Counted from the first letter of the stretch, positions 51,145-60,418 are shown. The stretch is DNA of 64,000 nt from Microvirga sp. SRT01 (GCA_018139225.1 JAGSNX010000005.1:248001-312000); one strand, 5' to 3'. Translations and numbers: made by a program. The notes: a model not told the origin generated them from the letters alone.

Positions 51145-51195
51145 GATCCGCCCGAACCAGCTGGACCCGGCGGTACCGGTCGTGGAGGATCGATC

Positions 51196-51516
51196 ATGAA
51201 AGCCCTGACCGTCGCGCTTGTCGGCGCGACATTGCTGTCCGCCTGTGCCGCGCCTGCAACCCGCATTTCGACGGGGCTGCAGCGTTACGGATTGGACGGC
51301 CCGCGTGCGGATTGCGTCGGCGACCGGTTGCAGGGCGACCTGTCGCTCGGCCAGCTCCAGCAGCTCGGACGCGCTGCCGCCGCCTATCGCAAGGGCGATA
51401 CCGATCCAGGCGTCCTGACGGTCGGCGACCTGCTTCGGGTCGCCGGCGAGTTGAAGGATCCGGCCATCGCGATCTCCGTCGGCAAGGCTGCCGCCGGATG
51501 CGGCGTCCTTCCCTGA
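51196..51516 (+). CDS. Small lipoprotein
   Basis: This 106-residue protein has a lipobox LLSAC at the end of its signal peptide. The mature part has two cysteines (RADCVGDRLQ and AAAGCGVLP) and a helical LSLGQLQQLGRAAAAY segment. The ATG has GGAGG upstream. Its promoter looks EcfG-dependent and a CsbD-like gene follows within 50 bp, so it is likely stress-induced. Function unknown. Confidence 0.75.
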   Translation: MKALTVALVGATLLSACAAPATRISTGLQRYGLDGPRADCVGDRLQGDLSLGQLQQLGRAAAAYRKGDTDPGVLTVGDLLRVAGELKDPAIAISVGKAAAGCGVLP

Positions 51517-51565
51517 CCCGATCCGTACCTCCCTTTTCGAGTCGACCCAGCAGCAACAGGACAAG

Positions 51566-51934
51566 ATGATGAACAAGGACGAATTCCAGGGCGGCGCCCG
51601 CTATGTCGGCGGCAAGGTCGAAAAGGCCGTCGGTGATGCAGTCGACAGCCGCGACTGGCAGGTGGACGGCGTGGTCGATCAGGTCGCCGGCGGCGTGCAG
51701 CACGGCTATGGCCGGGCACGCTCCATCGTCGAGGATGCCGTCGACAGCGCACCCGAGCTGGCCGACGCCGCCCGCGAACGGCTGAAAGCGGCCGGCGAGC
51801 GCGTCGCCGACAGCGCCCGGACGGGTGGCCACGCCGCCGTGCAGACCGTTCACGATACACCCGTCCTCTGGGCCCTCGCCGCCGCCCTCGGCGGTTATGG
51901 CCTGGCGTGGTTCATCCACGGTCGCCGCGACTGA
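51566..51934 (+). CDS. CsbD-like protein with C-terminal membrane segment
   Basis: This 122-residue protein starts with a CsbD-type region (NKDEFQGGARYVGGKVEKAVG), continues as amphipathic helix, and ends with one hydrophobic segment (VLWALAAALGGYGLAWFIHG). CsbD proteins are general-stress proteins of unclear mechanism. The tail would anchor it in the inner membrane, which is not usual for the family. It follows the stress-promoter lipoprotein gene. Confidence 0.78.
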   Translation: MMNKDEFQGGARYVGGKVEKAVGDAVDSRDWQVDGVVDQVAGGVQHGYGRARSIVEDAVDSAPELADAARERLKAAGERVADSARTGGHAAVQTVHDTPVLWALAAALGGYGLAWFIHGRRD

Positions 51935-51942
51935 CTCCCGTC

Positions 51943-53463
51943 ATGGCCGAGGCAGCGTTCAAATCGCTTCGCGAGACCGCCGATCTGCGCCACCTGCGTC
52001 AGATCATCGTGGGTCTGGACGAGGGCGTGATCCTGATCGATCCCGACCAGAGCCTGCTCTGGGCGAACGACGCTGCCTTGGCGATGCACGGGGTCGGCGA
52101 CATCGCCGAACTGGGCGCGACCGTCGACGAATACCGGGCGCGCTTTCAACTGCGCTATCGCAACAACCACCGGGTCGAGGCCGACGATTACCCTATCGAG
52201 CGGGTGGTGGCCGGCGACTCGTTCTCGGAGGTGGTGGTCGAGGTCACCGTCGCCGGGGAGGAGTCGCCACGCTGGGTACATCAGGTCCGCAGTCTGGTCC
52301 TCAACGACGCCGACGACAGCGAACCGGCGTGCCTCGTGCTGATCATCCAGGACGTCTCCGCCCGGTTTGAGGCGGAGGATCGGTTCGAACAGTCGTTCAA
52401 CGCCAATCCCGCGCCGGCGATCATCTGCCGGCTGAGCGACTTGCGATACGTCAAGGTCAATCAGGGCTTTCTCGACATGACCGGCCACCACCGCGACCAG
52501 GTACTGTGCAGGACCGTGTACGACATCGACGTGCTGCGCGGTGCCGAAAAGCGTGATCTCGCGAAGGAACGGCTTGGGGAGGGTCGGACCGTCCCGCAGA
52601 TGGAGGCGGAGCTGGAACTGCCGGACGGCAGCACCAAGCTGGTGATCGTCGCGGGCCAGCCCATCGATATGGGCGATCAGCCCTGCATGCTGTTCACCTT
52701 CGCCGATCTCGAACCGCGCCGAAAGGCGGAGGGCGCCCTTCGCCACAGCGAGGAACGGTTTACGCGCACCTTCCAGATGGCGCCCGTGCCGATGGCGATC
52801 GGTGCCCGCGACGGCCATCTGCTGTGCGAAGTGAATGCCAGCTTCACGCAGATGACCGGTTACGGCGTGACGGAGATCATCGGCCGGCCTTTGGGCGACG
52901 TTCAGCTGTGGGAGAGCGACGCGACGCGGCGCCAGATCGAAGCCGCCATCGACGGAGGCCGGGACCTGCGCGCGCACGAGGCGCGCATCCACGCACGCGA
53001 CGGCGCGGCGATCGACTGCCTGATCTCCACGGAGGCGATCCGCCTCGGCGACGATGCGTGCGTGCTGTGGGCGTTTCAGGACATCACGCAGCGCAAGGCC
53101 ACCGAACTGGAGCTCGTCGAGGCGATCGAGGCGGTGATGAAGGACACGAGCTGGTTCAGCCGCTCGATCATGGACAAGTTGGCGCGTCTGCGTGCGCCGC
53201 AAACCGACGCCCAGGGTCCCGGTCTCGACGACCTCACGGCACGCGAACGCGACGTGCTGGGCCTGATCTGCCGCGGCTGCGACGACAAGACGATCGCTCG
53301 CACGCTGGACGTCGCCAGCAACACCGTGCGCAATCACGTCGCCCGTATCTACGCCAAGATCGGGGTCAATCGCCGCATTGCCGCCGTGGCTTGGGCCCGC
53401 GCCCGTGGCTTCGACGGAGAGGGCGTCGCTGTGGACAAACATCAACGGGAGACGGCGGCATGA
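51943..53463 (+). CDS. Multi-PAS sensor with LuxR-type DNA-binding domain
   Basis: This 506-residue cytoplasmic protein has three PAS-like domains (about 20-130, 140-260 and 270-390), for example VEADDYPIERVVAGDSF and VNASFTQMTGYGVTEIIGRPLG. A LuxR/FixJ helix-turn-helix follows at the end (LTARERDVLGLICRGCDDKTIARTLD, then NTVRNHVARIYAKIGV). It has no receiver domain, so it senses a ligand or redox signal directly. It sits between two CsbD-like genes and overlaps the second (ATGA). It may control local stress genes. Confidence 0.85.
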   Translation: MAEAAFKSLRETADLRHLRQIIVGLDEGVILIDPDQSLLWANDAALAMHGVGDIAELGATVDEYRARFQLRYRNNHRVEADDYPIERVVAGDSFSEVVVEVTVAGEESPRWVHQVRSLVLNDADDSEPACLVLIIQDVSARFEAEDRFEQSFNANPAPAIICRLSDLRYVKVNQGFLDMTGHHRDQVLCRTVYDIDVLRGAEKRDLAKERLGEGRTVPQMEAELELPDGSTKLVIVAGQPIDMGDQPCMLFTFADLEPRRKAEGALRHSEERFTRTFQMAPVPMAIGARDGHLLCEVNASFTQMTGYGVTEIIGRPLGDVQLWESDATRRQIEAAIDGGRDLRAHEARIHARDGAAIDCLISTEAIRLGDDACVLWAFQDITQRKATELELVEAIEAVMKDTSWFSRSIMDKLARLRAPQTDAQGPGLDDLTARERDVLGLICRGCDDKTIARTLDVASNTVRNHVARIYAKIGVNRRIAAVAWARARGFDGEGVAVDKHQRETAA

Positions 53464-53657
53464 CTGCCCGGCCGACGGACACGCGCGCTTCGCGGGACGA
53501 CAAGGCGAAGGCCGCCACAACGCGGGAAGCCAAGGGATCGGTTCACGAGGCGATCGGCAAGCTGATCGGCGACGATGCCGCCCAGGCGGCCGGCACTGCC
53601 GAACGGCAGGCCGGCGCCGCCGATGCCTCGGGCGTCCGGAAATCATCGCGGCCCTGA
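53460..53657 (+). CDS. CsbD-like small protein
   Basis: This 65-residue hydrophilic helical protein has the CsbD core KGSVHEAIGKLIGDDAAQ and lacks a membrane segment. Its ATG overlaps the stop of the PAS-LuxR regulator gene, so it is co-translated with it. Expected to be made under general stress; mechanism unknown. Confidence 0.72.
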   Translation: MTARPTDTRASRDDKAKAATTREAKGSVHEAIGKLIGDDAAQAAGTAERQAGAADASGVRKSSRP

Positions 53658-53690
53658 CCGCGGCGTACAATCAGTTCAACAGGAGTAACT

Positions 53691-54572
53691 ATGGCTACCT
53701 ACGCTACCACCGGCCTCGCGCCGGTCGATGAGACGCATCCGGGCAAGACGGCGACCCGACTGTCCTGGGGCGCGATCTTTGCCGGCGTCGTCATCGCCGT
53801 CGCCGTCCAGCTGGTGCTCGGCATCCTCGGCGCGGGCATCGGACTGACGATGGTCGATCCGGTCGAGGGCACGACGCCGGGCGCGGCGGGCTTCGGGATC
53901 GGTGCCGGCATCTACTGGCTCATCACCACCGTCCTCGCGCTCGGCGCGGGTGGCTTCGCGGCGGCGCGCGTCGCGGGCGTGCACGAGCGGTTCGACGCGC
54001 TGGTCCACGGACTGGTGGTCTGGGGCGTGACGCTGATCCTCACGCTGTACCTGCTGACCTCGGCGGTCGGCGGCATCATCGGCGGCGCATTCAGGACCGT
54101 CGGCTCCGTCGCGGGCGCAGCCGGGGCGACGGTCAGCGCCGCCGCACCCAAGGCGGCGTCGATCGCCGGCATCGACGAGAGCGACGTGCGCAGCGAGGCG
54201 GCGGCGTACCTGTCGGATGCGCCGACCGACCCGGCGCAGATGACGCCGGAGCAGGCACAGAAGGAAATCGCGCGCGAACTGCCCGCCCTTGCCCGCGGTG
54301 GAACTGACGGTCGGCAGGCGGAAAGCCGGATCGTCGACATCGTCGCGGCACAGCGCAAGATCAGCCGTCCGGAGGCTCAGGCGCAGGTGACGCGGGCCAA
54401 GCAGCAGTTCGTGCAGACGAAGAACGACACCGTCGCCACTGCCAAGTCGGCTACCGACGCAGCGGCCGGTGCGGCGGCGGGAACCTCCTTCGTCCTCGTC
54501 CTGGCGCTGCTCGTCGGCGCGGCGGCGTCCGGGTTCGGTGCCACCGCCGCGACCCGCCGACGGCTGCGGTGA
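53691..54572 (+). CDS. PhnA-like membrane protein
   Basis: This 293-residue protein has four or five hydrophobic segments (about 26-50, 65-90, 105-130, 268-290) and a hydrophilic helical region between them (QAQKEIARELPALARGG). Sphingomonad homologues carry the label PhnA-like, although no phosphonate function is shown. It lies 33 bp after the CsbD gene in the same direction, so it may belong to the stress set. Confidence 0.7.
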   Translation: MATYATTGLAPVDETHPGKTATRLSWGAIFAGVVIAVAVQLVLGILGAGIGLTMVDPVEGTTPGAAGFGIGAGIYWLITTVLALGAGGFAAARVAGVHERFDALVHGLVVWGVTLILTLYLLTSAVGGIIGGAFRTVGSVAGAAGATVSAAAPKAASIAGIDESDVRSEAAAYLSDAPTDPAQMTPEQAQKEIARELPALARGGTDGRQAESRIVDIVAAQRKISRPEAQAQVTRAKQQFVQTKNDTVATAKSATDAAAGAAAGTSFVLVLALLVGAAASGFGATAATRRRLR

Positions 54573-54636
54573 GTATCCGCGGCGGACCGGCGTATCGGGT
54601 CCGCCGCCTTCGCTTTCAACGAAAAGGAATGACAGC

Positions 54637-54777
54637 ATGACCAGGAAGATCGGGCTTGTGTTCGCCCTCACCACGATGATCGCACTTGCGGCCTGCAACA
54701 CGGTCGACGGCGCGGGCAAGGATCTCAAATCGGCCGGCTCGGCCGTGTCCAGCGCCTCGGGCGAAAGCAAGAAGTAA
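54637..54777 (+). CDS. Entericidin A/B family lipoprotein
   Basis: This 46-residue protein has a signal peptide ending in the lipobox IALAAC, then NTVDGAGKDLKSAGSAVSS, the characteristic short amphipathic body of entericidins. AAGGAA lies upstream. These small envelope lipoproteins are stress-induced and may affect cell lysis. A hairpin follows at once. Confidence 0.85.
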   Translation: MTRKIGLVFALTTMIALAACNTVDGAGKDLKSAGSAVSSASGESKK

Positions 54778-54785
54778 CGATCGCG

Positions 54786-54809
54786 GCGGAGCGCCCTCTG
54801 GCGCTCCGC
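54786..54809. terminator. Hairpin between convergent genes
   Basis: A perfect 10-bp stem GCGGAGCGCC / GGCGCTCCGC with loop CTCT is followed by GCTTTCG. The U-run is short, so it may terminate weakly in both directions. Confidence 0.55.
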
Positions 54810-54817
54810 GCTTTCGC

Positions 54818-55495
54818 CTAAGTTGCGGCCCGCTTCATCAGCGCCTGCACGCGCAGTCTCGGGAAGACCTCTTCCAACGGCTTGGTGTCGGGCAGGATGT
54901 ACACGTAGCCGCCCTTCCGCTGGAACATCGGTCGCAACCGCTTGGCGTAGAACGCCTTGGGTACGTTGATGCAGCCGAAGGTGATGCGGTTGTCGTCCGG
55001 GGTGGGCGACAGCATCCGCTCGCGCCGCTGCTCCTTCTTGCCGGCATCGGTCGGGATGGGATGCATGGCCACGGATGTGGCATAATCGACCCACAGGATC
55101 CGCTCCTTGCGGAAGGGTATCCCGAACTTGGCGAGAAAACGTCCCGCCGGAGTCGTCTTTTCGGCCGGTCCGATCTCGGCGAGCGTCTTGGCCCCGACAC
55201 CGGGCGTGGCATCGTCGCCGGGGGCGATCCCGACCAGCACCGGCACCGTCTCGATCAGCTTGCCCTTGCCGTCGAACAACACCAGCGACCCGTTGATCTT
55301 GTCGACGATCGCATAGGGTAGCGCATGATTGTCCTTCGACGCCGCCACCCATTCCGTGACCCGGATGACGCCTTCGGACGGGCCGACAGCGACTTCGACA
55401 GGGGCAACGCCCGCCTCCGTCACGCCGTCCTGCGCGACCGCCGCGGCGGGGAACATCAGGATCAGTCCGGTCAATATCCGCAGCACGATGGTCAT
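54818..55495 (-). CDS. L,D-transpeptidase (YkuD-type) exported protein
   Basis: This 225-residue protein has a signal peptide (to about residue 22) and a YkuD-type domain. The likely active site is DNRITFGCINVPKAFY (nucleophile Cys) with an upstream SVAMHPIPTD histidine. It deviates from the standard SHGC form, as in many sphingomonad homologues. It would form 3-3 crosslinks or anchor lipoproteins in peptidoglycan. The ATG at 55495 starts the signal peptide; the longer frame to 55534 has no better ribosome site. Confidence 0.82.
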   Translation of the reverse strand: MTIVLRILTGLILMFPAAAVAQDGVTEAGVAPVEVAVGPSEGVIRVTEWVAASKDNHALPYAIVDKINGSLVLFDGKGKLIETVPVLVGIAPGDDATPGVGAKTLAEIGPAEKTTPAGRFLAKFGIPFRKERILWVDYATSVAMHPIPTDAGKKEQRRERMLSPTPDDNRITFGCINVPKAFYAKRLRPMFQRKGGYVYILPDTKPLEEVFPRLRVQALMKRAAT

Positions 55496-55578
55496 GGATC
55501 GATAGCACTTACGCGAAAAGCCGGCCGTCCCCACGGGGAACGACCGACGATCATCAAACGGAAAATAACGTCGTGCGA

Positions 55579-55887
55579 TCAGTGCCGCGGACGCTTCGGC
55601 CGTGCTTCCTGCGCCTGCAACCGCTGCTCGACCCCGTCGACGCGACCATTGAGCTGGTCGAGCCGCTGACCGGACGCCTGCAACTGGCCGGACGCGGCCT
55701 GCGCCTCCGCCAGCGCCGACTTGGCGGTGCCGTCGGTTTCCTGCAGCTTCGCCTCCAGCGTGTCCACGCGCTGGCTGACCGGGGCGACCTGCTCGCGCAC
55801 ATAGGACTTGGTGGCGCAGCCGCCGAGACCGACCGCACCAGCCAGGATCACCATCGCGGGCATGAACTTAGACGCAAACTGAGACAT
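55579..55887 (-). CDS. Coiled-coil lipoprotein (Lpp-like)
   Basis: This 102-residue protein has a lipobox GLGGC after a 24-residue signal and then a heptad-rich helix (QVAPVSQRVDTLEAKLQE and AASGQLQASGQRLDQLNGR) ending in a basic tail. It resembles outer-membrane lipoproteins that act as spacers to peptidoglycan. It is 83 bp upstream of the transpeptidase gene in the same direction, and that enzyme class attaches Lpp-like proteins to the wall (inference). Confidence 0.75.
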   Translation of the reverse strand: MSQFASKFMPAMVILAGAVGLGGCATKSYVREQVAPVSQRVDTLEAKLQETDGTAKSALAEAQAASGQLQASGQRLDQLNGRVDGVEQRLQAQEARPKRPRH

Positions 55888-56048
55888 TGCGGTTTTCCAA
55901 TCGTTAACCAGTCGGAACAACCAAGCCGAGCAGCGATGCGTCGCCAATCCGGATTCTGTTCGGACGTGCATCTTCTCCGCTCAACGGATGAATTTGCCGG
56001 TTCGCACAGGTGCTTGGCAGCGATCCTGAGGCGCCGAATCGGGCGGAG

Positions 56049-56645
56049 CTACTGGCGCCGCTTGCGCTTCGACGACGGTGCGAAAGGATCTTTGGGGATA
56101 TCGTCTGTGCGCGGCTTGTCCCGGATGGCCGCCACTGGCCTGGATCGCTGGGTTTCCACGCAGCGCCGCAACGCGACGATCGCCGCCCCACTGCCGTCCA
56201 GGTTCAGCCGCTCCACCGGCACGTCGCCGCGATTGATCTCCAGCGTCCGCGAATTCGCGAAATAGGTCGGAAACTGCGGCTCGAAGCTCGTGACGAAGCC
56301 CGGCTTACCGTCGGACATCAGACCGATCGCGAAATGGCCGGGATAGGCACCTTTCGACAGACGGAACGTCAGCTTCAGGCGGTCTTTCGGCCTGATCGAC
56401 CAATTGGCGTTGAGGAGAGTCAGGTGGTTCGTGCCATCGGTATCGATCCCGAGCAGCAGCGTGGTGTCTCCGGCGCGATCGAACTCGCGGGTCAGGAAAC
56501 AGCCCTTGCCATCCTTGCTCACCGCGACCGTCCACTCGCCCACGTCCTGCGGCTCCGGCTGGGCCTGCACCGACGATGCGATAACGGGTGTCAGGAGCAG
56601 TGACACAGGGCGAAGAACGGCGGTCGATGGTCGCAGGGTCACCAT
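56049..56645 (-). CDS. Exported hypothetical protein
   Basis: This 198-residue protein has a signal peptide (to about residue 28, SSVQAQ) and a beta-rich body starting VGEWTVAVSKDGKGCFLTRE. The body resembles the one-domain folds of invasion-associated or beta-sandwich periplasmic proteins. A basic tail ends KRKRRQ. No family is assigned. It stands alone on the minus strand. Confidence 0.65.
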   Translation of the reverse strand: MVTLRPSTAVLRPVSLLLTPVIASSVQAQPEPQDVGEWTVAVSKDGKGCFLTREFDRAGDTTLLLGIDTDGTNHLTLLNANWSIRPKDRLKLTFRLSKGAYPGHFAIGLMSDGKPGFVTSFEPQFPTYFANSRTLEINRGDVPVERLNLDGSGAAIVALRRCVETQRSRPVAAIRDKPRTDDIPKDPFAPSSKRKRRQ

Positions 56646-56849
56646 AGACGCGACTGTAACCGCCCCGGGTGCGATTGGCTACGCGTGCTCGACTCCGGCG
56701 TCGGCCCGGAGGCGGCGGCGTTCACGGCATTCGTGACGGGTCGTTACGATCGTCTAGTCAGACAAGAGAAGTTCGTATACCATTTGCAGCGTTCACCCTG
56801 TCGCACGAGCAGGAATGGCGCGGCCGACGCGGATCGAAGGAGATGATGC

Positions 56850-59693
56850 ATGCCATCCACACCGAAGCTGCCCGTGGCCCTGCCCATCGGCCATGCTGAC
56901 ATTCGGCGTCGCCACGTTCTGAAGGTCGCCGCCGGCGCCGTCGCTTTCTCGCTGGCGGACCGTGGACTCGCCTTGCCGCGCGCGGATGCGGAAATCGTCA
57001 ATCTCGCCAAGGCCGCGACGCCGGGTGGCCTCTACGTTTCGGGCGACACCAGCTTTTCCGCCCTGAACAACGGCGCGGAACCGAGCGGTTCGGACGATGC
57101 CGGCAAAGGCGCGTACGGCACCTGGCCCCGCACCGACCGCCAATGGGTCACGTACGAGTGGAGCCAGCCGGTCTCGACCGACAGCGTCGACCTTTACTGG
57201 TGGCATGACGGACGGGGCATCGCCGCGCCGACGTCTGCACGCCTCCTCTACTGGAACGGCAGCGATTACGTGCCCGTGCGCAGCCGCCGCGCGGCCGGCC
57301 TGCTGACCAACCGATTCAATCGGGTGTCGTTCGATCCCGTGACCACCACCCGCCTAAAATTGGAGTTCGGGGGAGACGGCGAGAAGTCGGTCGGCCTCCT
57401 CCAGTGGAAAGTGTACAATGCCGGACCAGTCCCGGCGTTCGCCCCCACCGTCGCGGCCGGGATCGACCGCTCGATGGTGATCGGCGCACAGACCTTCCTC
57501 GCGGGCAAGGCCGACTGGCTGCAGCGACGGCCGGGCGACGCCCTGCGCTGGACGAAGGTCAGCGGGCCCGGCGAAGTGATCTTCGCCGACGCCGCGGCGT
57601 CGACGACGCGCGCCACGGTCAGCCAGCCGGGTGATTACGTCCTGAAGCTGGCGGCGAGCGCGGGCGCGAAGACCGCCGCCTCCACGCTCAACCTGCGCGT
57701 CGTGGCGCCACCGCCCGCTAAACGCCTCGATGTCGTCTATACGACCCCCTACGCGATCGACAGCCCGCTCTGGAACGAGCGGGCGAAGGCGCTGATCGTC
57801 AACTGGATCCCGCATTGCATCGCTTATTGCGAGCGCACCGACCTCAAGGACGGTCAGGGCGGCCTCGATAATTTCGTCGAAGCGGCCAAGGCCTTGCGCG
57901 GCCAATCGCATGCCCAGCACAAGGGGTATGTCTTCTCCAACGCCTGGGTCCACCAGACGATGGAGTCGATGTGCATCGCACTGATGGTGGACCCGCAGGG
58001 CGACGCGGAGATCGCGACGGCGCAAGGACATATGCGCCAGACGCTGGAGCGCTGGATTCCGATCGTCCTCGCCGCGCAGGAACGTGACGGCTACCTTCAC
58101 ACGGCCTACACGCTCGCCGATCGCAGTGCGTGGCCGGAGCGCTGGTCGCCCGAGCATCGCGGCGATCACGAAGGCTATGTCGCGGGCTATTTCATCGAAT
58201 CCGCGATCAACCACCACACGCTGACCGGCGGCCGCGATCTGCGGCTCTACGACGCCGCGAAGAAGCTGGCGGATTGCTGGGTGGCGAATATCGGACCCGG
58301 CAAGAAGCCCTGGTTCGACGGCCATCAGGAAATGGAGCAGGCGCTCGTCCGGTTCGGGCGCTTCGTCAACGACGTGGAAGGCAAGGGTCGCGGCGACGCC
58401 TATATCCGGCTCGCCCGTTTCCTGCTCGATTCTCGCGAGGGCGGATCGGAATACGACCAGAGCCATTTGCCGCCTGAACAGCAATATGAGGCTGTCGGCC
58501 ACGCGGTCCGCGCGGTGTATTTCTATTCGGGGATGGCGGACATCGCCGCCGAAACCGGCGATCGCGACTATCAGAGCGCGACCATGTCCCTGTGGGACAA
58601 CATGGTGAACCGCAAATACTATGTCACCGGCGGCGTCGGCAGCGGCGACACGTCGGAAGGGTTCGGCGGCAATTACGCGCTGCGCAACGACGCTTACTGC
58701 GAATCCTGTTCGAGCTGCGGCCTGATCTTCTTCCAGTACAAGCTCAACCTGTCGTACCACGATGCGAAATACGCCGACCTGTACGAGGAGACGATGTACA
58801 ACGCGCTGCTCGGCGCCACCGATCTGGCCGGGAAGAGCTTCTGCTACACCAACCCGCTGGTCGATACCGAGCGCGCCAAATGGCACACCTGCCCATGCTG
58901 CGTCGGCAACATTCCCCGCACGCTGCTGATGATGCCGACCTGGACCTATGTGAAGGATAAGGAGGGCGTTTACGTCAACCTGTTCGTCGGCAGCCGCATC
59001 GAGGTCGGCGACGTAGCGGGCACGCCGGTCCAGATGGTGCAGGAAACCAATTACCCCTGGGAGGGCGCGGTCAAGATCACCGTCAACCCCAAGGAGGCCA
59101 GACGGTTCTCGGTGCGCGTGCGCGTTCCCCAGCGCAAGACCAGCGCCTTGTATTCCGCCGTGCCGGCGGTGGAGGGACTGACGCGACTGGCGGTGAACGG
59201 GCAGGCGGTGACGCCCCGCATCGAAAACGGTTACGCCGTCATCACGCGGGAATGGCGCCGGGGCGACCGGATCGAGCTGCAACTGCCGATGGCGGTCCAG
59301 CGTGTGACGGCAGACGACCAGATCGAGGCGACACGCGGCAAGGTCGCGGTGCGCTATGGTCCGCTGATCTACAACGTCGAGTTGGCCGATCAGCCGCGCA
59401 TCGACCAACCCCTCTCCACTGCGCCCCTGACGGCGGAGTGGCGCCCGGACCTTTTGGGCGGCGTGACGGTGATCCACGGGACCTGGGCCGACGGGACACC
59501 GATGCTGGCCATCCCGAACTTCGCCCGTGCGAACCGCGATGGTGGTGCGATCCCCGAATTTCCGGGGCAGCACGACGGTGTCGAATACGCCCCCGGGGCA
59601 TCGCAGGGCGACGCCGCCACCGCGCAGGAGGCGGGTCCATCGTCCGGCCAACGGCGCGGGGGGCGATCGCAGGTCTGGCTGCGCAGCGTGTGA
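56850..59693 (+). CDS. GH127-family beta-L-arabinofuranosidase
   Basis: This 947-residue protein has a Tat-type leader (DIRRRHVLKVAAGAVAF). An N-terminal F5/8-type beta domain (about 50-190) and an Ig-like part (200-290) come next. The (alpha/alpha)6 GH127 catalytic domain follows, with the zinc/active-site set ECxxC-like: Glu618 and Cys620 in YCESCSSCG, Cys683-Cys684 in HTCPCCVGN. This is the Glu/3-Cys pattern of characterised GH127 enzymes. A Gly/Arg-rich tail ends the protein. It removes beta-L-arabinofuranose and may act on side chains of plant glycans. Confidence 0.9.
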   Translation: MPSTPKLPVALPIGHADIRRRHVLKVAAGAVAFSLADRGLALPRADAEIVNLAKAATPGGLYVSGDTSFSALNNGAEPSGSDDAGKGAYGTWPRTDRQWVTYEWSQPVSTDSVDLYWWHDGRGIAAPTSARLLYWNGSDYVPVRSRRAAGLLTNRFNRVSFDPVTTTRLKLEFGGDGEKSVGLLQWKVYNAGPVPAFAPTVAAGIDRSMVIGAQTFLAGKADWLQRRPGDALRWTKVSGPGEVIFADAAASTTRATVSQPGDYVLKLAASAGAKTAASTLNLRVVAPPPAKRLDVVYTTPYAIDSPLWNERAKALIVNWIPHCIAYCERTDLKDGQGGLDNFVEAAKALRGQSHAQHKGYVFSNAWVHQTMESMCIALMVDPQGDAEIATAQGHMRQTLERWIPIVLAAQERDGYLHTAYTLADRSAWPERWSPEHRGDHEGYVAGYFIESAINHHTLTGGRDLRLYDAAKKLADCWVANIGPGKKPWFDGHQEMEQALVRFGRFVNDVEGKGRGDAYIRLARFLLDSREGGSEYDQSHLPPEQQYEAVGHAVRAVYFYSGMADIAAETGDRDYQSATMSLWDNMVNRKYYVTGGVGSGDTSEGFGGNYALRNDAYCESCSSCGLIFFQYKLNLSYHDAKYADLYEETMYNALLGATDLAGKSFCYTNPLVDTERAKWHTCPCCVGNIPRTLLMMPTWTYVKDKEGVYVNLFVGSRIEVGDVAGTPVQMVQETNYPWEGAVKITVNPKEARRFSVRVRVPQRKTSALYSAVPAVEGLTRLAVNGQAVTPRIENGYAVITREWRRGDRIELQLPMAVQRVTADDQIEATRGKVAVRYGPLIYNVELADQPRIDQPLSTAPLTAEWRPDLLGGVTVIHGTWADGTPMLAIPNFARANRDGGAIPEFPGQHDGVEYAPGASQGDAATAQEAGPSSGQRRGGRSQVWLRSV

Positions 59694-59713
59694 CACCGCG
59701 GCCCTGTCGCACC

Positions 59714-59727
59714 GAACCGATCGGTTC
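59714..59727. promoter_or_regulatory. Perfect 14-bp palindrome after the GH127 gene
   Basis: GAACCGATCGGTTC lies 20 bp after the GH127 stop inside a larger imperfect inverted repeat (GCCCTGTCG...CGGCAGGGC). It could be an operator for the next gene or part of a terminator; no U-run follows. Confidence 0.35.
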
Positions 59728-59863
59728 CGACCGGCGGTTTTCGGCAGGGCGGGCAGGTTGACAGACGATCGGCAGATCGGGGGCTGGTGCTTCCGGTCGC
59801 CGCCGCTACGCTCCTGACGGATGATCGCGACGGCAGCGCGATCCTGATCTGGAAGGAACGTTC

Positions 59864-60418
59864 ATGGTCGGTATCGCCCTGCTTTCCCAGCCGCTGGACC
59901 TCGTCGTACTGGGCGACGCGGATCGTTCGTTCCTGTCGCGGCTCTCGCCGATGCCGGCCCGGCACATCCCGTTGCGCGCCGACACGTCGGCCGACCGCAA
60001 GCTGACGGCATCGCACCTCGACCGGGCCGTGCTGGATGCCGGTCGGCCGGTCTTGCTTGTCGCACAGGGAGCGGCATGTCTGGCGGCGGCGTGGTGGACC
60101 CGGCTTTCCCCGCAATCCTACGTCTCGCGCGTTACCGGTGCGCTGATGCTGGCGCCCAGGCGTGCGGGAGAACGCGATGCGATGTTCGCGTCGCCAGCAT
60201 CACGATTGCCCTTCCCGTCGATCGTCGTCGGGGCGGACGATGCGAGCCAGCAATGGGCGGTGGAATGGGGCAGCCGCCTGATCGACGGGCCCCTGCCGGG
60301 CGTCGGCCCCGCTCTCAGCAATCGTTTCCAGTCGATCCTGAGCCATTTCACGCGCGCCATCGTCGAACGGGATATCCGCACGGCGGAGCGGCTGATGGCA
60401 GCCATCGGCGACCATTGA
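59864..60418 (+). CDS. Degenerate RBBP9/YdeN-like alpha/beta hydrolase
   Basis: This 184-residue protein follows the RBBP9 plan (VLLVAQGAACLAAAWW; LPFPSIVVGADD; AVEWGSRLIDG). The nucleophile motif normally reads (V)AHSLGCLA; here His68 and Ser69 positions are Gln and Gly, and Leu-Gly are Ala-Ala. The catalytic histidine motif near the end is also missing. It is therefore unlikely to be an active serine hydrolase and may be a binding protein. GAAGGAACG precedes the ATG. Confidence 0.7.
   Translation: MVGIALLSQPLDLVVLGDADRSFLSRLSPMPARHIPLRADTSADRKLTASHLDRAVLDAGRPVLLVAQGAACLAAAWWTRLSPQSYVSRVTGALMLAPRRAGERDAMFASPASRLPFPSIVVGADDASQQWAVEWGSRLIDGPLPGVGPALSNRFQSILSHFTRAIVERDIRTAERLMAAIGDH

Noticed and set aside
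59758..59763. TTGACA as a -35 element before the RBBP9-like gene
   Set aside because: No -10-like hexamer lies 16-18 bp downstream.
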